Positions 25,578 through 32,289 of a stretch of 64,000 bases of DNA are shown here, piece by piece. The notes beneath the pieces are model-generated. The model worked only from the letters and a program-made list of their open reading frames with translations, searched no databases and was not told the origin of the DNA. Both the position numbers and the translations under genes were made by a program. The DNA comes from an uncultured Caulobacterales bacterium. Lineage in GTDB: Bacteria; Pseudomonadota; Alphaproteobacteria; Caulobacterales; Caulobacteraceae. Positions within the stretch are counted from its first letter, which is position 1. Each line of letters starts with the position of its first letter. The stretch lies in NCBI GenBank assembly GCA_903837135.1, contig CAILTK010000068.1, positions 1 to 64,000 on the forward strand, written 5' to 3'.

Positions 25578-28409
25578 TCAGAACTTCCACTGGGCGCGGG
25601 CGTAGTAGAAGCCGCCGGTGAAGCCGAACGGCGACGTGCCCGGATACTGGCCCGTCCCCGTGGCGGTGTTGTAGATGCCGTTGGCTGACGGATAGACGTT
25701 GCCGAGATTGGTCGATCCCAGCGCCAGGGTCAGGCTCTTGGAGTAGTGATAGTCGACCTCGAGGTCGGCGATCCACTTGGGGCCGTAGGACCGGTCGCTC
25801 GACGGCGTGTCCTGCAGGACGTCGTAGCCGCCATAGCGGGTCTCCCGCCAGGTCACCTCCCACGGGCCGTAGCTGTAGACCGCGCCCAGCGCGATCTTGG
25901 TTTTCGGCAGGGCGGTGGTCAGATAGCCCTGACTGGCGCGGTCGAACAGCACATAGCTGGGGCCGAGCGCGGTCAGCTGCGGCGGGTTGGCGATGATGTG
26001 GGTGATCTTGGTGTCGTTGTAGTTGGCGCCGAGGCTCCAGCGCACCGTCCCGTACCCCCAAAGCTGCTGGCGATAGGTCGTCACCAGATCGACGCCCTGG
26101 GTGCGGGTGTTGATGGCGTTGGTGTAGTATTGGGCGCTGAGATCGCCTGAGAGCCCGTTGGCGATCAGTATGTTGCTGACCGCCGTTCCGGTCAGGGCCC
26201 CGGTCAGGGCGATGCGCTTGTCGACGTCGATCTGGTAGGCGTCGACCGTCACCGTCAGGTTGCGCAGCGGCGTCAGGGTCAGGCCGGCGCTGTAGTTGTG
26301 GGAGGTCTCCGGCTTGAGCGGCTGGGCCCCCAGCGCCTTGGCCTGCGGCGAGCCCACCGGCAGGGTCTTGATGAGCAACAGGTCGAGGGCGTTGTTCACC
26401 AGCCGGAACTGGCTCGAGGTCGAGGAATAGTACTCCTGGGCCAGGGCCGGGGCGCGGAAGCCGTTGCTGACGGCGCCGCGGAAGGCCAGCCAGTCGGTGG
26501 CCTGATAGCGGCCGTCGAGCTTGCCGATCACCGCGCTGCCGGAGGAGTCGTCGAAGTCCTCGTAGCGTACGGCGCCGTCGAGGAAGAGCTTCCGGATCGG
26601 GGTCCAGCCGAGCTCCGCATACGCGGCGTAGTTGTTGCGCGAGTGATCCGAGGCGTCGCTGGGCTGAATGCCGGGCACCGCCTGGGCGCCGGTCTGCGGC
26701 CGCTGGCCGGCGAAGGGCTGGCCGGCGGGAATGACGTAAAGCCCCGCCGCATAGCTGGCCGGATCGCCGGGAGTCAGGGTGTAGCTCTCCTGGCGGTGCT
26801 GCAGGCCCCAGGACACCTGCAGGTCGCCGAAGCCGGTCGTCTTGAAGTCCCGGGTCACGTCCAGCGAGTTGTCCCACTCGGTGGATTGCAGGCTTCCGGT
26901 ATGGAAGCTGGTGGGGCTGCTCGGCCCGAGGGTGGCGTTGATGCTCTGGTTCAGCACCTCGGCGGCGTTGTCGAGGCCGTAGCTGGTGGAGAGGTCCCAC
27001 GACCACCCCTGCCACTCCCCCGAAGCGCCCTCGACGAACTGGAAGTCGTTCTCGAAGATGCTCAGGTTCGGGCGGAAGCCGTTCGGATAGATCTGCGGCA
27101 GAGAGTTGACGGTGTTGGGCGCGCGGAAGGTGTAGGGCAGGTCGGTGTCGCGGTAGCTGTAGGTGGCGAAGGCGTAGAGCTTGACGCCGCTGTCGAGGTC
27201 GTAGTGGCCGTTGTAGCCGATGTCGTAGGTCCCTTGCGGCAGCTGTCCGTAGTTCTTGGTCACCATCCGGTTGACGGTCGCCTCGCGCGGGTCGAGCTGG
27301 CCGTTCACCTTGGGATAGAGCTGGACACTGGAGGCGATCGGGTTGGCCCGGTTGGAGATCGCCTGGTCGCGCGTGTTGAAGAAGACGGTCAGGAAGCCGC
27401 GGTCGGTCACCTTCAGACCGTAGCTGCCGCCGGTGGCCAGGAACTGGCCGTCCCCGCGGTCGAAGTTGGCGCCGGCCATGGAGCTGATCTCGCCGCCCGG
27501 GCTGTCCTTCAGGATGATGTTGATCACCCCGGCGATGGCGTCCGAGCCATACTGGGCGGCGGCGCCGTCGCGCAGCACCTCGATGCGGCCGATGCCCGCT
27601 TCGGGGATCAGGTCGAGGTCGGCCGGGACCGAGCCGTTGTAGAGCGAGGAGACGGCGTTGATCAGCGCGGTCTTGTGGCGGCGCTTGCCGTCGACCAGGA
27701 TCAGCGTCTGATCGGGATTGAGGCCGCGCAGGCCGCCGGTGGCGATGACCGTGGCCGTGCCGCCGCCGGCGCGCATCGGCTGGTTGAACGAGGGGACCAG
27801 GGTCTCCAAGGCCTCGATCACGCCGACGTGGCCCATCTGCTCGAGGTCGGTCGCGCTCAGTACGTCGATCGGCGTGGGGCTGTCGACCACGCTGCGCGGG
27901 TGGCCCCGCACGCCGGTGACGATCACTTCGGTCGGCGCGGGCGGGGCGTCGCCTGGCGAGGCGGACGCGGCGGCTTGGGCGCCGGCGGCGACTACCGCCG
28001 ACACGGAGTCCGCCGCGCCGACCGCGAGGGTGGGCGAGGCCGTCGCCAGCCCGGCCGTGCTGGCCTTGACCAGGCCGCTGGTCGGCGGCGCGGTGCTCGA
28101 CAGGGCGATCAGGCCGTTCTGCACGAGGGTGATCTTCAGCGGCGTGCGTTCGATCAGCTTGCGCAGGGCCTCGCGGGCCGGCATGCGCCCGTTGATCGCA
28201 TGGGCCTTGAGGCCGGCCACCTGATCGTACGGATAGAGGACGCGCACGCCCGACTGTTCGGACAGGGCGTTCAGCGCCTTGTCCAGCGACTGGGCCTCGA
28301 TGTGAAACTCGACGTTCTGGTCCTGCGCCGCCGCCGGTCCGGCGATCGCCGCCGCCGCCGCGATCGCGCTCGCCGACGCCCAAAGGCCGGTTCTGCCTCG
28401 CCCTGTCAT
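25578..28409 (-). CDS. TonB-dependent receptor with N-terminal signalling (STN) domain
   Basis: A 943-residue receptor. After the signal peptide, residues about 32-105 form an STN domain (FHIEAQSLDKALNALSEQSG, then LPYDQ-like YPYDQVAGLKA and LIERTPLKITLV). A linker, a TonB-box-like TEVIVTGVRG, a plug (LEQMGHVGVIEALETLVPSF, and DGAAAQYGSDAIAGVINIIL) and a 22-strand-type barrel ending RAQWKF follow. The STN domain contacts a FecR-type anti-sigma factor when ligand binds. The genes for FecR and sigma lie immediately upstream on the same strand, so this is a classic cell-surface signalling receptor. The DGKRRHKTALIN / 'GSVPADLDLIPEAGIGRIEV' plug is of the large-ligand type. The ligand is not known. 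Confidence 0.93.
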   Translation of the reverse strand: MTGRGRTGLWASASAIAAAAAIAGPAAAQDQNVEFHIEAQSLDKALNALSEQSGVRVLYPYDQVAGLKAHAINGRMPAREALRKLIERTPLKITLVQNGLIALSSTAPPTSGLVKASTAGLATASPTLAVGAADSVSAVVAAGAQAAASASPGDAPPAPTEVIVTGVRGHPRSVVDSPTPIDVLSATDLEQMGHVGVIEALETLVPSFNQPMRAGGGTATVIATGGLRGLNPDQTLILVDGKRRHKTALINAVSSLYNGSVPADLDLIPEAGIGRIEVLRDGAAAQYGSDAIAGVINIILKDSPGGEISSMAGANFDRGDGQFLATGGSYGLKVTDRGFLTVFFNTRDQAISNRANPIASSVQLYPKVNGQLDPREATVNRMVTKNYGQLPQGTYDIGYNGHYDLDSGVKLYAFATYSYRDTDLPYTFRAPNTVNSLPQIYPNGFRPNLSIFENDFQFVEGASGEWQGWSWDLSTSYGLDNAAEVLNQSINATLGPSSPTSFHTGSLQSTEWDNSLDVTRDFKTTGFGDLQVSWGLQHRQESYTLTPGDPASYAAGLYVIPAGQPFAGQRPQTGAQAVPGIQPSDASDHSRNNYAAYAELGWTPIRKLFLDGAVRYEDFDDSSGSAVIGKLDGRYQATDWLAFRGAVSNGFRAPALAQEYYSSTSSQFRLVNNALDLLLIKTLPVGSPQAKALGAQPLKPETSHNYSAGLTLTPLRNLTVTVDAYQIDVDKRIALTGALTGTAVSNILIANGLSGDLSAQYYTNAINTRTQGVDLVTTYRQQLWGYGTVRWSLGANYNDTKITHIIANPPQLTALGPSYVLFDRASQGYLTTALPKTKIALGAVYSYGPWEVTWRETRYGGYDVLQDTPSSDRSYGPKWIADLEVDYHYSKSLTLALGSTNLGNVYPSANGIYNTATGTGQYPGTSPFGFTGGFYYARAQWKF

Positions 28410-28470
28410 GCCATATCCCCCGATCGTGTGATCCTTCGGTGGGTAGAGACTGACCGGCCGCCGGAAACCG

Positions 28471-29493
28471 CTATCCGGGATCGGAAGATTTTTTATCCCG
28501 CTCGGTCAGCAGCACGCCGCCGTCGCTCGTACGGATCACGTCGATCGGAAAGCTCGCGGTCAGGGCGGCGAGAAACCGGTCGGACTCGTTCACCTGGAAG
28601 CGTCCGCCGATCCTGAGACTTTCCAGGCGCGCGTCGCCGATGACGATGGGATGGGTCTGGTAGCGGTTGAACTCGTCGACCACCTGGACCAGCGTTTCGC
28701 CGTTCAGCTCGATCACGCCCTGCTGCCAGGCGATGCGCTGATGCAGGGCCTGGCCGCCGAGAACGGTCTCGGCCACGGCGCCGCTGTCGATCACCGCGGC
28801 CTGGCCGGCGGAGACGCGCGGCTGCGCGCCGCGGCCGGCGGCGGAGAGGACCGCCACCACGCCCTGGGTCACCGTGAGATCCACGACGGCATGGCTGCGG
28901 ATGCGGACGTCGAAGGCGGTGCCGACCGCACGCAGGCGGGCGGAGGCGGCGTCGACCACGAAGGGCCGGCTCGGGTCGTGGGCCACCGCGAACTGGGCCT
29001 CGCCGCGGATCAGCCGGATGTCCCGCCGCGTCTTGCCGAGCGCCACCCGCACCGTGGACGCGGTGTTGAGCTCGATGGTCGAGCCGTCCGCCAGATGCAG
29101 GGTGCGCTGTTCGCCGACGCCGGTGCGATAGGTCTGCGATCCCTGCAGCACGCTCCACCCGCCCACCGCGCAGACGCCGAACACCGACGCCGCGATCAGC
29201 CCGCCGACCAGCGCGTGTCGCCGCGGCCCGGGGCGGGCGGAGGGCTGGCCCCGGGGGGAGGGCTGGACATAGCCGTTCAACAGGCTCGGACTGGCCCGGA
29301 GCCGTTCGGCGCTGTCCCAGGCGAGCTGCATGCGGGCGAAGGCGACGGCGTGGCGGGGATCGGCGTCGATCCACGCGTCGACCGCGCGCCGGTCAGCCTC
29401 GCTCGGGTCGCCGAGAAGCCGGACCAGGTGCGCCGACGCCTGCTCGTCGAGCGACGGGCTGTCCGGCTTGCCTCTGGGCGGGTCGTTCAGCAC
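28471..29493 (-). CDS. FecR-type anti-sigma factor / signal transducer
   Basis: A 340-residue inner-membrane protein. It has an N-terminal cytoplasmic DUF4880-like helix bundle (HLVRLLGDPSEADRRAVDAW, then HAVAFARMQLAWDSAERL), one membrane span around residues 95-120 (ALVGGLIAASVFGVCAVGG) and a periplasmic FecR domain (GEQRTLHLADGSTIELNTAS, AVGTAFDVR). The C-terminal STN-like segment is EFNRYQTHPIVIGDARLES. The GTG at 29493, with GGGGAAGAG just upstream, was chosen. It overlaps the sigma gene by 101 bases, as is usual for fecI/fecR pairs. It should hold the sigma factor inactive until the receptor signals. Confidence 0.9.
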   Translation of the reverse strand: MLNDPPRGKPDSPSLDEQASAHLVRLLGDPSEADRRAVDAWIDADPRHAVAFARMQLAWDSAERLRASPSLLNGYVQPSPRGQPSARPGPRRHALVGGLIAASVFGVCAVGGWSVLQGSQTYRTGVGEQRTLHLADGSTIELNTASTVRVALGKTRRDIRLIRGEAQFAVAHDPSRPFVVDAASARLRAVGTAFDVRIRSHAVVDLTVTQGVVAVLSAAGRGAQPRVSAGQAAVIDSGAVAETVLGGQALHQRIAWQQGVIELNGETLVQVVDEFNRYQTHPIVIGDARLESLRIGGRFQVNESDRFLAALTASFPIDVIRTSDGGVLLTERDKKSSDPG

Positions 29494-30022
29494 GCTCTTC
29501 CCCAATCGCGGCCGGCTCGAGGTCCGCCAGCCCCTTGGCCACAAGCCGAATCGCTTTGGCAAGATGCTTCTCAACCGTAGAGACCGATAGGGCGAGCTCA
29601 GCCGCTATCTCGCCCGGCGAATAATCATAGACGCGGCGCAGCAGGAACACCCGCCGCGGCTGGTCGGGCAGGGTTTCGACGATGGCGTGCAGCCGACGGA
29701 GCTCGTCGCGGACGGTCAGGACGGTCTCGAGCGAGTCGGCGCTCCTCAGGGTGTCGAGGTCGGCGACAAAGTCGAGCGAGACGATGGTGTCGCGCCGCGC
29801 GGCGTCGAGCAGCAGATGGCGCGCGATGGTGAAGAGGTAGCCGCGACCGCTCCTGATCCTGGCGATGTCCTTGGCCGCATAGGCGCGGGCGAGGCTCTCG
29901 GCGACGAGGTTCTCCACGTCGAAGCCGGACGGACACAGGCGGCGCAGGCGCGCACGGACATAGCCCTCGTGCGGGAGGATGGTGGTCTTGAACCACTCCA
30001 GTCTGAACGTCCGCTCTTCCAA
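29393..30022 (-). CDS. FecI-like ECF sigma factor
   Basis: A 209-residue sigma-70 family protein if started at the TTG at 30022, which has GGGAG six bases upstream; no ATG is near. Region 2 includes FDVENLVAESLARAYAAKDI and RGYLFTIARHLLLDAARR. Region 4 includes LPDQPRRVFLLRRVYDYSPG, then IAAELALSVSTVEKHLAKAI. The C-terminal tail after the HTH is Arg/Ala-rich and overlaps the FecR start. It would direct RNA polymerase to the receptor/acylase genes and probably to itself. An open frame extending upstream to 30244 runs through a hairpin terminator and is not the start. Confidence 0.88.
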   Translation of the reverse strand: MEERTFRLEWFKTTILPHEGYVRARLRRLCPSGFDVENLVAESLARAYAAKDIARIRSGRGYLFTIARHLLLDAARRDTIVSLDFVADLDTLRSADSLETVLTVRDELRRLHAIVETLPDQPRRVFLLRRVYDYSPGEIAAELALSVSTVEKHLAKAIRLVAKGLADLEPAAIGEERAERPAQRQAGQPVARRAGVGAPGPASRRPERG

Positions 30023-30212
30023 GCCCAGCTCCCGCCCAGCATCGGCCCTCGGCGGCAAATGGAATCGATCCGTCCCCCCTGTCCACCTGGGCGGCGCTAT
30101 CGTCGACGTCAGATAATCTACTGCCGGGTTTACGCGCGCCCTGCCTGTTCTCGAGGCGCGGGCTCCGCCCGTCGGCGGGAGCGTCGCCGGCCGGAGCCGG
30201 GACCTCGCGGGA

Positions 30213-30242
30213 CAAAAAAGGGCCACGCCCGAAGGCGTGGCC
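30213..30242 (-). terminator. Intrinsic terminator (minus strand)
   Basis: Read on the minus strand: a 9-bp GC stem GGCCACGCC, loop TTCG, GGCGTGGCC, then CTTTTTTG. This is a textbook rho-independent terminator. It points towards the sigma gene and lies about 190 bases upstream of it, with no protein gene ending just before it, which argues for a short RNA or an attenuated leader. Confidence 0.85.
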
Positions 30243-30274
30243 AAGTTCAGGGAGGAAACGCCCCAGATGGGGCA
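30213..30274 (-). ncRNA. Candidate small RNA or attenuated leader with CCUCCC segment
   Basis: Between a promoter-like pair (30280-30308) and the terminator at 30213-30242 lies a short transcript of about 60 bases. It has a 5' hairpin GCCCC atct GGGGC, a single-stranded GTTTCCTCCCTGAACTT, then the terminator hairpin. CCUCCC is complementary to Shine-Dalgarno sequences; several alphaproteobacterial sRNAs use exposed CCUCC motifs to bind mRNAs. A TCAGGG just 5' could pair with CCCTGA and mask it. It could also be a sigma-gene attenuator. I do not recognise a named family. Confidence 0.5.
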
Positions 30275-30279
30275 GCCCT

Positions 30280-30308
30280 GAGATAATGCTGCGATGCAGC
30301 AGCGTCAA
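30280..30308 (-). promoter_or_regulatory. Candidate sigma-70-like promoter for the small RNA
   Basis: On the minus strand TTGACG (30303-30308) and TATCTC (30280-30285) are separated by 17 bases. Transcription would start near 30273. The -35 is close to consensus and the -10 is weak. Confidence 0.4.
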
Positions 30309-30555
30309 CGTCTGATTACAGAAATCTTCACTGAGAGAAAAACCGTTACGAATGAACAGTCGCCCGCGCCGGAGTGACCGCTTGGTGTGCAGGTGCGAAC
30401 GAATGCGACGACATTTGCGGCGCTGCATCATTTTCGACAGCCGTGCTCGAAAAACCTCTTTTCCTCTATCGGGAAACGGCGCAGACAGGGGGCAGAGGCT
30501 CATCAATAGAGGCCGATCTGCAGGGAGGAGTTCCAACTCAACAGGAGCTCCTTAG

Positions 30556-30852
30556 ATGACCAAGACCTTCAAAATCTCGACGCTCGCTCTCACGGCGATG
30601 CTGGCTCTCGCGGGCGCCGCCCAGGCCGAGGGCGTGAAAATCTCCACCGTCGGCAAGAGCCGCGACGCGATCCGCAGCGAAGTGGTCCAGGCGGCCAAGG
30701 CGGTTTGCGACGAAGCCGTGTCGACCGACCTGCACGATCTCTATGGCTCGATGGACGAATGCGTGTCGGCCACCGTCAGCGCGGCCTACGCCAAGATCGC
30801 CACCACCCCGGACAGCCTGGCCTTGGCCGGCCGGAACGTCCAGGGCCGCTAA
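30556..30852 (+). CDS. UrcA family periplasmic protein
   Basis: A 98-residue protein with CAGGAG upstream of the ATG and a signal peptide ending in AAQA. The mature domain shows the UrcA pattern, with two Cys (VQAAKAVCDEA and GSMDECVSATV) that can form a disulfide, and the C-terminal AYAKIATTPDSLALAGR helix. UrcA proteins are common in alphaproteobacteria and of unknown function. The last four bases overlap the convergent DUF2239 gene. Confidence 0.85.
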   Translation: MTKTFKISTLALTAMLALAGAAQAEGVKISTVGKSRDAIRSEVVQAAKAVCDEAVSTDLHDLYGSMDECVSATVSAAYAKIATTPDSLALAGRNVQGR

Positions 30853-31490
30853 CGCGACCCGGCCCCGGCGCCGTCCGCGCCGGGGCGCTTGTCCGCCTGG
30901 TCCTTGTCCGCTTGGTCCTTGTCCGCCGGATCCTCGTCCAGCAGGGCGAGAAGCTGGTCCCGCAGGTCCGGAGGCCAGGCCAGGGTCAGCGCGACGAGCC
31001 GATCACGGTCGCCGCCGAACAGGGCGCGCGACGCCGCCTCGAATCCGGTCAGATCGCCCGCCATCGCCGCCATGAAGCGATAGGCGGCGTCCCGCCGGGT
31101 CTGCGCGCGCTCCCTTGCGGCGCCGGCCTTGCGCGCCGCGTCGACCAGCCGGCGCAGGCTGACCGAGGCGCCGCCGGGCTGGCGAGCCAGCCAGTCCCAG
31201 TGGCCGGGCAGGAGGGTCACCTCCCGGGCGACGACGCCGAGCTTTGGCCGGCCGCGTCCGGGCGGGGGCGCAGCGGGCGGCGTATAGCGCGCGCGGATCT
31301 CCGTCTCCTCGCCGCGCAGGTCGAGGTCGACCACGGCGCCGGTTTCGCCGTCGAACACCAGAACGCGCAACGAAGGGTCTTCCGCCAGGGCCCGCTTCGC
31401 CGCTATGGCCGCTTCCGCCAGCGATCCGGCGGCGATCCGGCGTCCGCCGGCGAACGCCACCACCGTGTCCGGCTCGATCGGGCCCCGCAT
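30849..31490 (-). CDS. DUF2239 family protein
   Basis: A 213-residue protein with AGGGACGTCG before the ATG. The family core is seen in VVAFAGGRRIAAGSLAEAA, RVLVFDGETGAVVDLDLRG and GRPKLGVVAREVTLLPGHWD. The middle and C-terminus (DAAYRFMAAMAGDLTGFE) are helical. The end is extended by tandem A-D-K-D-Q units encoded by 15-base repeats. The function is not known. It is divergent from a GIY-YIG protein across a duplicated operator-like motif, which suggests common control. Confidence 0.85.
   Translation of the reverse strand: MRGPIEPDTVVAFAGGRRIAAGSLAEAAIAAKRALAEDPSLRVLVFDGETGAVVDLDLRGEETEIRARYTPPAAPPPGRGRPKLGVVAREVTLLPGHWDWLARQPGGASVSLRRLVDAARKAGAARERAQTRRDAAYRFMAAMAGDLTGFEAASRALFGGDRDRLVALTLAWPPDLRDQLLALLDEDPADKDQADKDQADKRPGADGAGAGSR
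30888..30932. repeat. Three 15-bp tandem repeats within the DUF2239 gene
   Basis: CTTGTCCGCCTGGTC, CTTGTCCGCTTGGTC and CTTGTCCGCCGGATC lie head to tail. On the coding strand they encode the acidic/basic repeats DPADK-DQADK-DQADK near the C-terminus. The in-frame unit length means that copy changes alter the protein only by five residues. Confidence 0.85.
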
Positions 31491-31507
31491 CGACGTCCCT
31501 TGAATAT

Positions 31508-31546
31508 TTATCCGGGTAATAATACAAGCCTATATCATCCGGGTAA
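31508..31546. promoter_or_regulatory. Paired operator-like motif in divergent promoter
   Basis: TTATCCGGGTAA (31508-31519) and TCATCCGGGTAA (31535-31546) are copies 27 bases apart of a near-palindrome related to TTACCCGGGTAA. They lie between the divergent DUF2239 (start 31490) and GIY-YIG (start 31559) genes in an AT-rich island. The spacing, close to 2.5 helical turns, and symmetry suggest a dimeric regulator; which one is unknown. Confidence 0.6.
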
Positions 31547-31558
31547 AAAGGTCATGTC

Positions 31559-31894
31559 ATGAATCCGCGCGAGCGCAAGGCCGCCATCCTCGCCTACAAG
31601 GAGCGCAAGACCGTCGCCGGCGTGTTCGCGGTGATCTGCACGGCCACCGGCCAGACCTGGGTGGGGCATAGCCGGCATGTGGACACCCAGCAGAACGGCC
31701 TGTGGTTCATGCTCCGCCAGGGCAGTTGCCGGCATCCCGCCCTGCAGGCCGCCTGGACCGCGCACGGCGAGGCCGACTTCCGGTTCGAAACCCTGGACCG
31801 GTTGCCCGAGGACGTGTCCGATATCCGCCGCCCCGACGAGCTGAAAAAGCGCGCCGCTCTGTGGACTCTGCGGCTGCAGGCGGCGCCGATCTAG
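31559..31894 (+). CDS. GIY-YIG nuclease family protein
   Basis: A 111-residue single-domain protein. The GIY-YIG core appears as GVFAVICTATGQTWVGHSRH (G-V-F ... W-V-G in place of GIY ... YIG), followed by a conserved Arg-containing helix NGLWFMLRQGSCRHPALQAA and a Glu strand FRFETLDRL. The changed Tyr residues (F and W) recur in this small subfamily, so nuclease activity is uncertain. AAGG lies upstream of the ATG. The gene shares a divergent control region with DUF2239, and the two families are, as I recall, often neighbours. Confidence 0.82.
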   Translation: MNPRERKAAILAYKERKTVAGVFAVICTATGQTWVGHSRHVDTQQNGLWFMLRQGSCRHPALQAAWTAHGEADFRFETLDRLPEDVSDIRRPDELKKRAALWTLRLQAAPI

Positions 31895-31947
31895 CCCGAT
31901 TAACCTGAAGCATGGCGCGGGCCGCCGCGCGGGCCTATCTAGGGGCC

Positions 31948-32148
31948 ATGACCGACCGTATCACCACCCTCGAGCGCGCCTTCGAACTGGCTCGATCGGG
32001 CGACTGCGCCAGCATCAGCGACGTCCGCGAGAAGCTGGTGGCCGAAGGCTACTCCCTGCAGCAGCTGACCGGGCCGACCCTGTTGAAACAGCTTCGTACC
32101 CTGTGCACCGCCTCCTACGTCCCGGCCGAGGTCGAGCCGCAGGGTTAG
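31948..32148 (+). CDS. Small conserved-looking hypothetical protein
   Basis: A 66-residue protein starting MTDRITTLERAFELARSGDC, with GGGG just upstream. A longer frame from 31912 is less likely. It has an amphipathic helix, then VREKLVAEGYSLQQLTGPTL and KQLRTLC, which reads like a compact helical domain. Similar short proteins occur widely in Caulobacterales and sphingomonads (recalled). No function can be assigned. It lies 53 bases after the GIY-YIG gene on the same strand. Confidence 0.65.
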   Translation: MTDRITTLERAFELARSGDCASISDVREKLVAEGYSLQQLTGPTLLKQLRTLCTASYVPAEVEPQG

Positions 32149-32240
32149 AACGGAGCTCCGAGAGGCGCGCCGTACCTGCTCGGTCACATCGTGAGGCGAA
32201 ATTCTCAGGTCGGACGCGAGTTTTATCTGGAGTCTGAAGT

Positions 32241-32289
32241 CTAGAGCGCCGGGCGAACACCGGTTCCCGCTTTTCGCGCGGCGCTCTAG
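32241..32289. repeat. CTAGAGCGCC palindromic repeat, copy B
   Basis: A perfect 10-bp terminal inverted repeat, CTAGAGCGCC / GGCGCTCTAG, encloses a core (CCGGTTCCCGCTTTTCGCGC) like that of the repeat at 25501-25575. The right arm contains the stop codon of the ABC-F gene on the minus strand, so the repeat sets the end of that protein. Confidence 0.75.

Noticed and set aside
26298-28616. 772-codon plus-strand frame opposite the STN receptor
   Set aside because: Shadow frame with repetitive Val/Gly/Arg composition and no homology-like features.
30023-30244. N-terminal extension of the sigma factor to an ATG at 30244
   Set aside because: It would run through the terminator hairpin at 30213-30242 and has no sigma-like sequence; the TTG at 30022 has a good Shine-Dalgarno.
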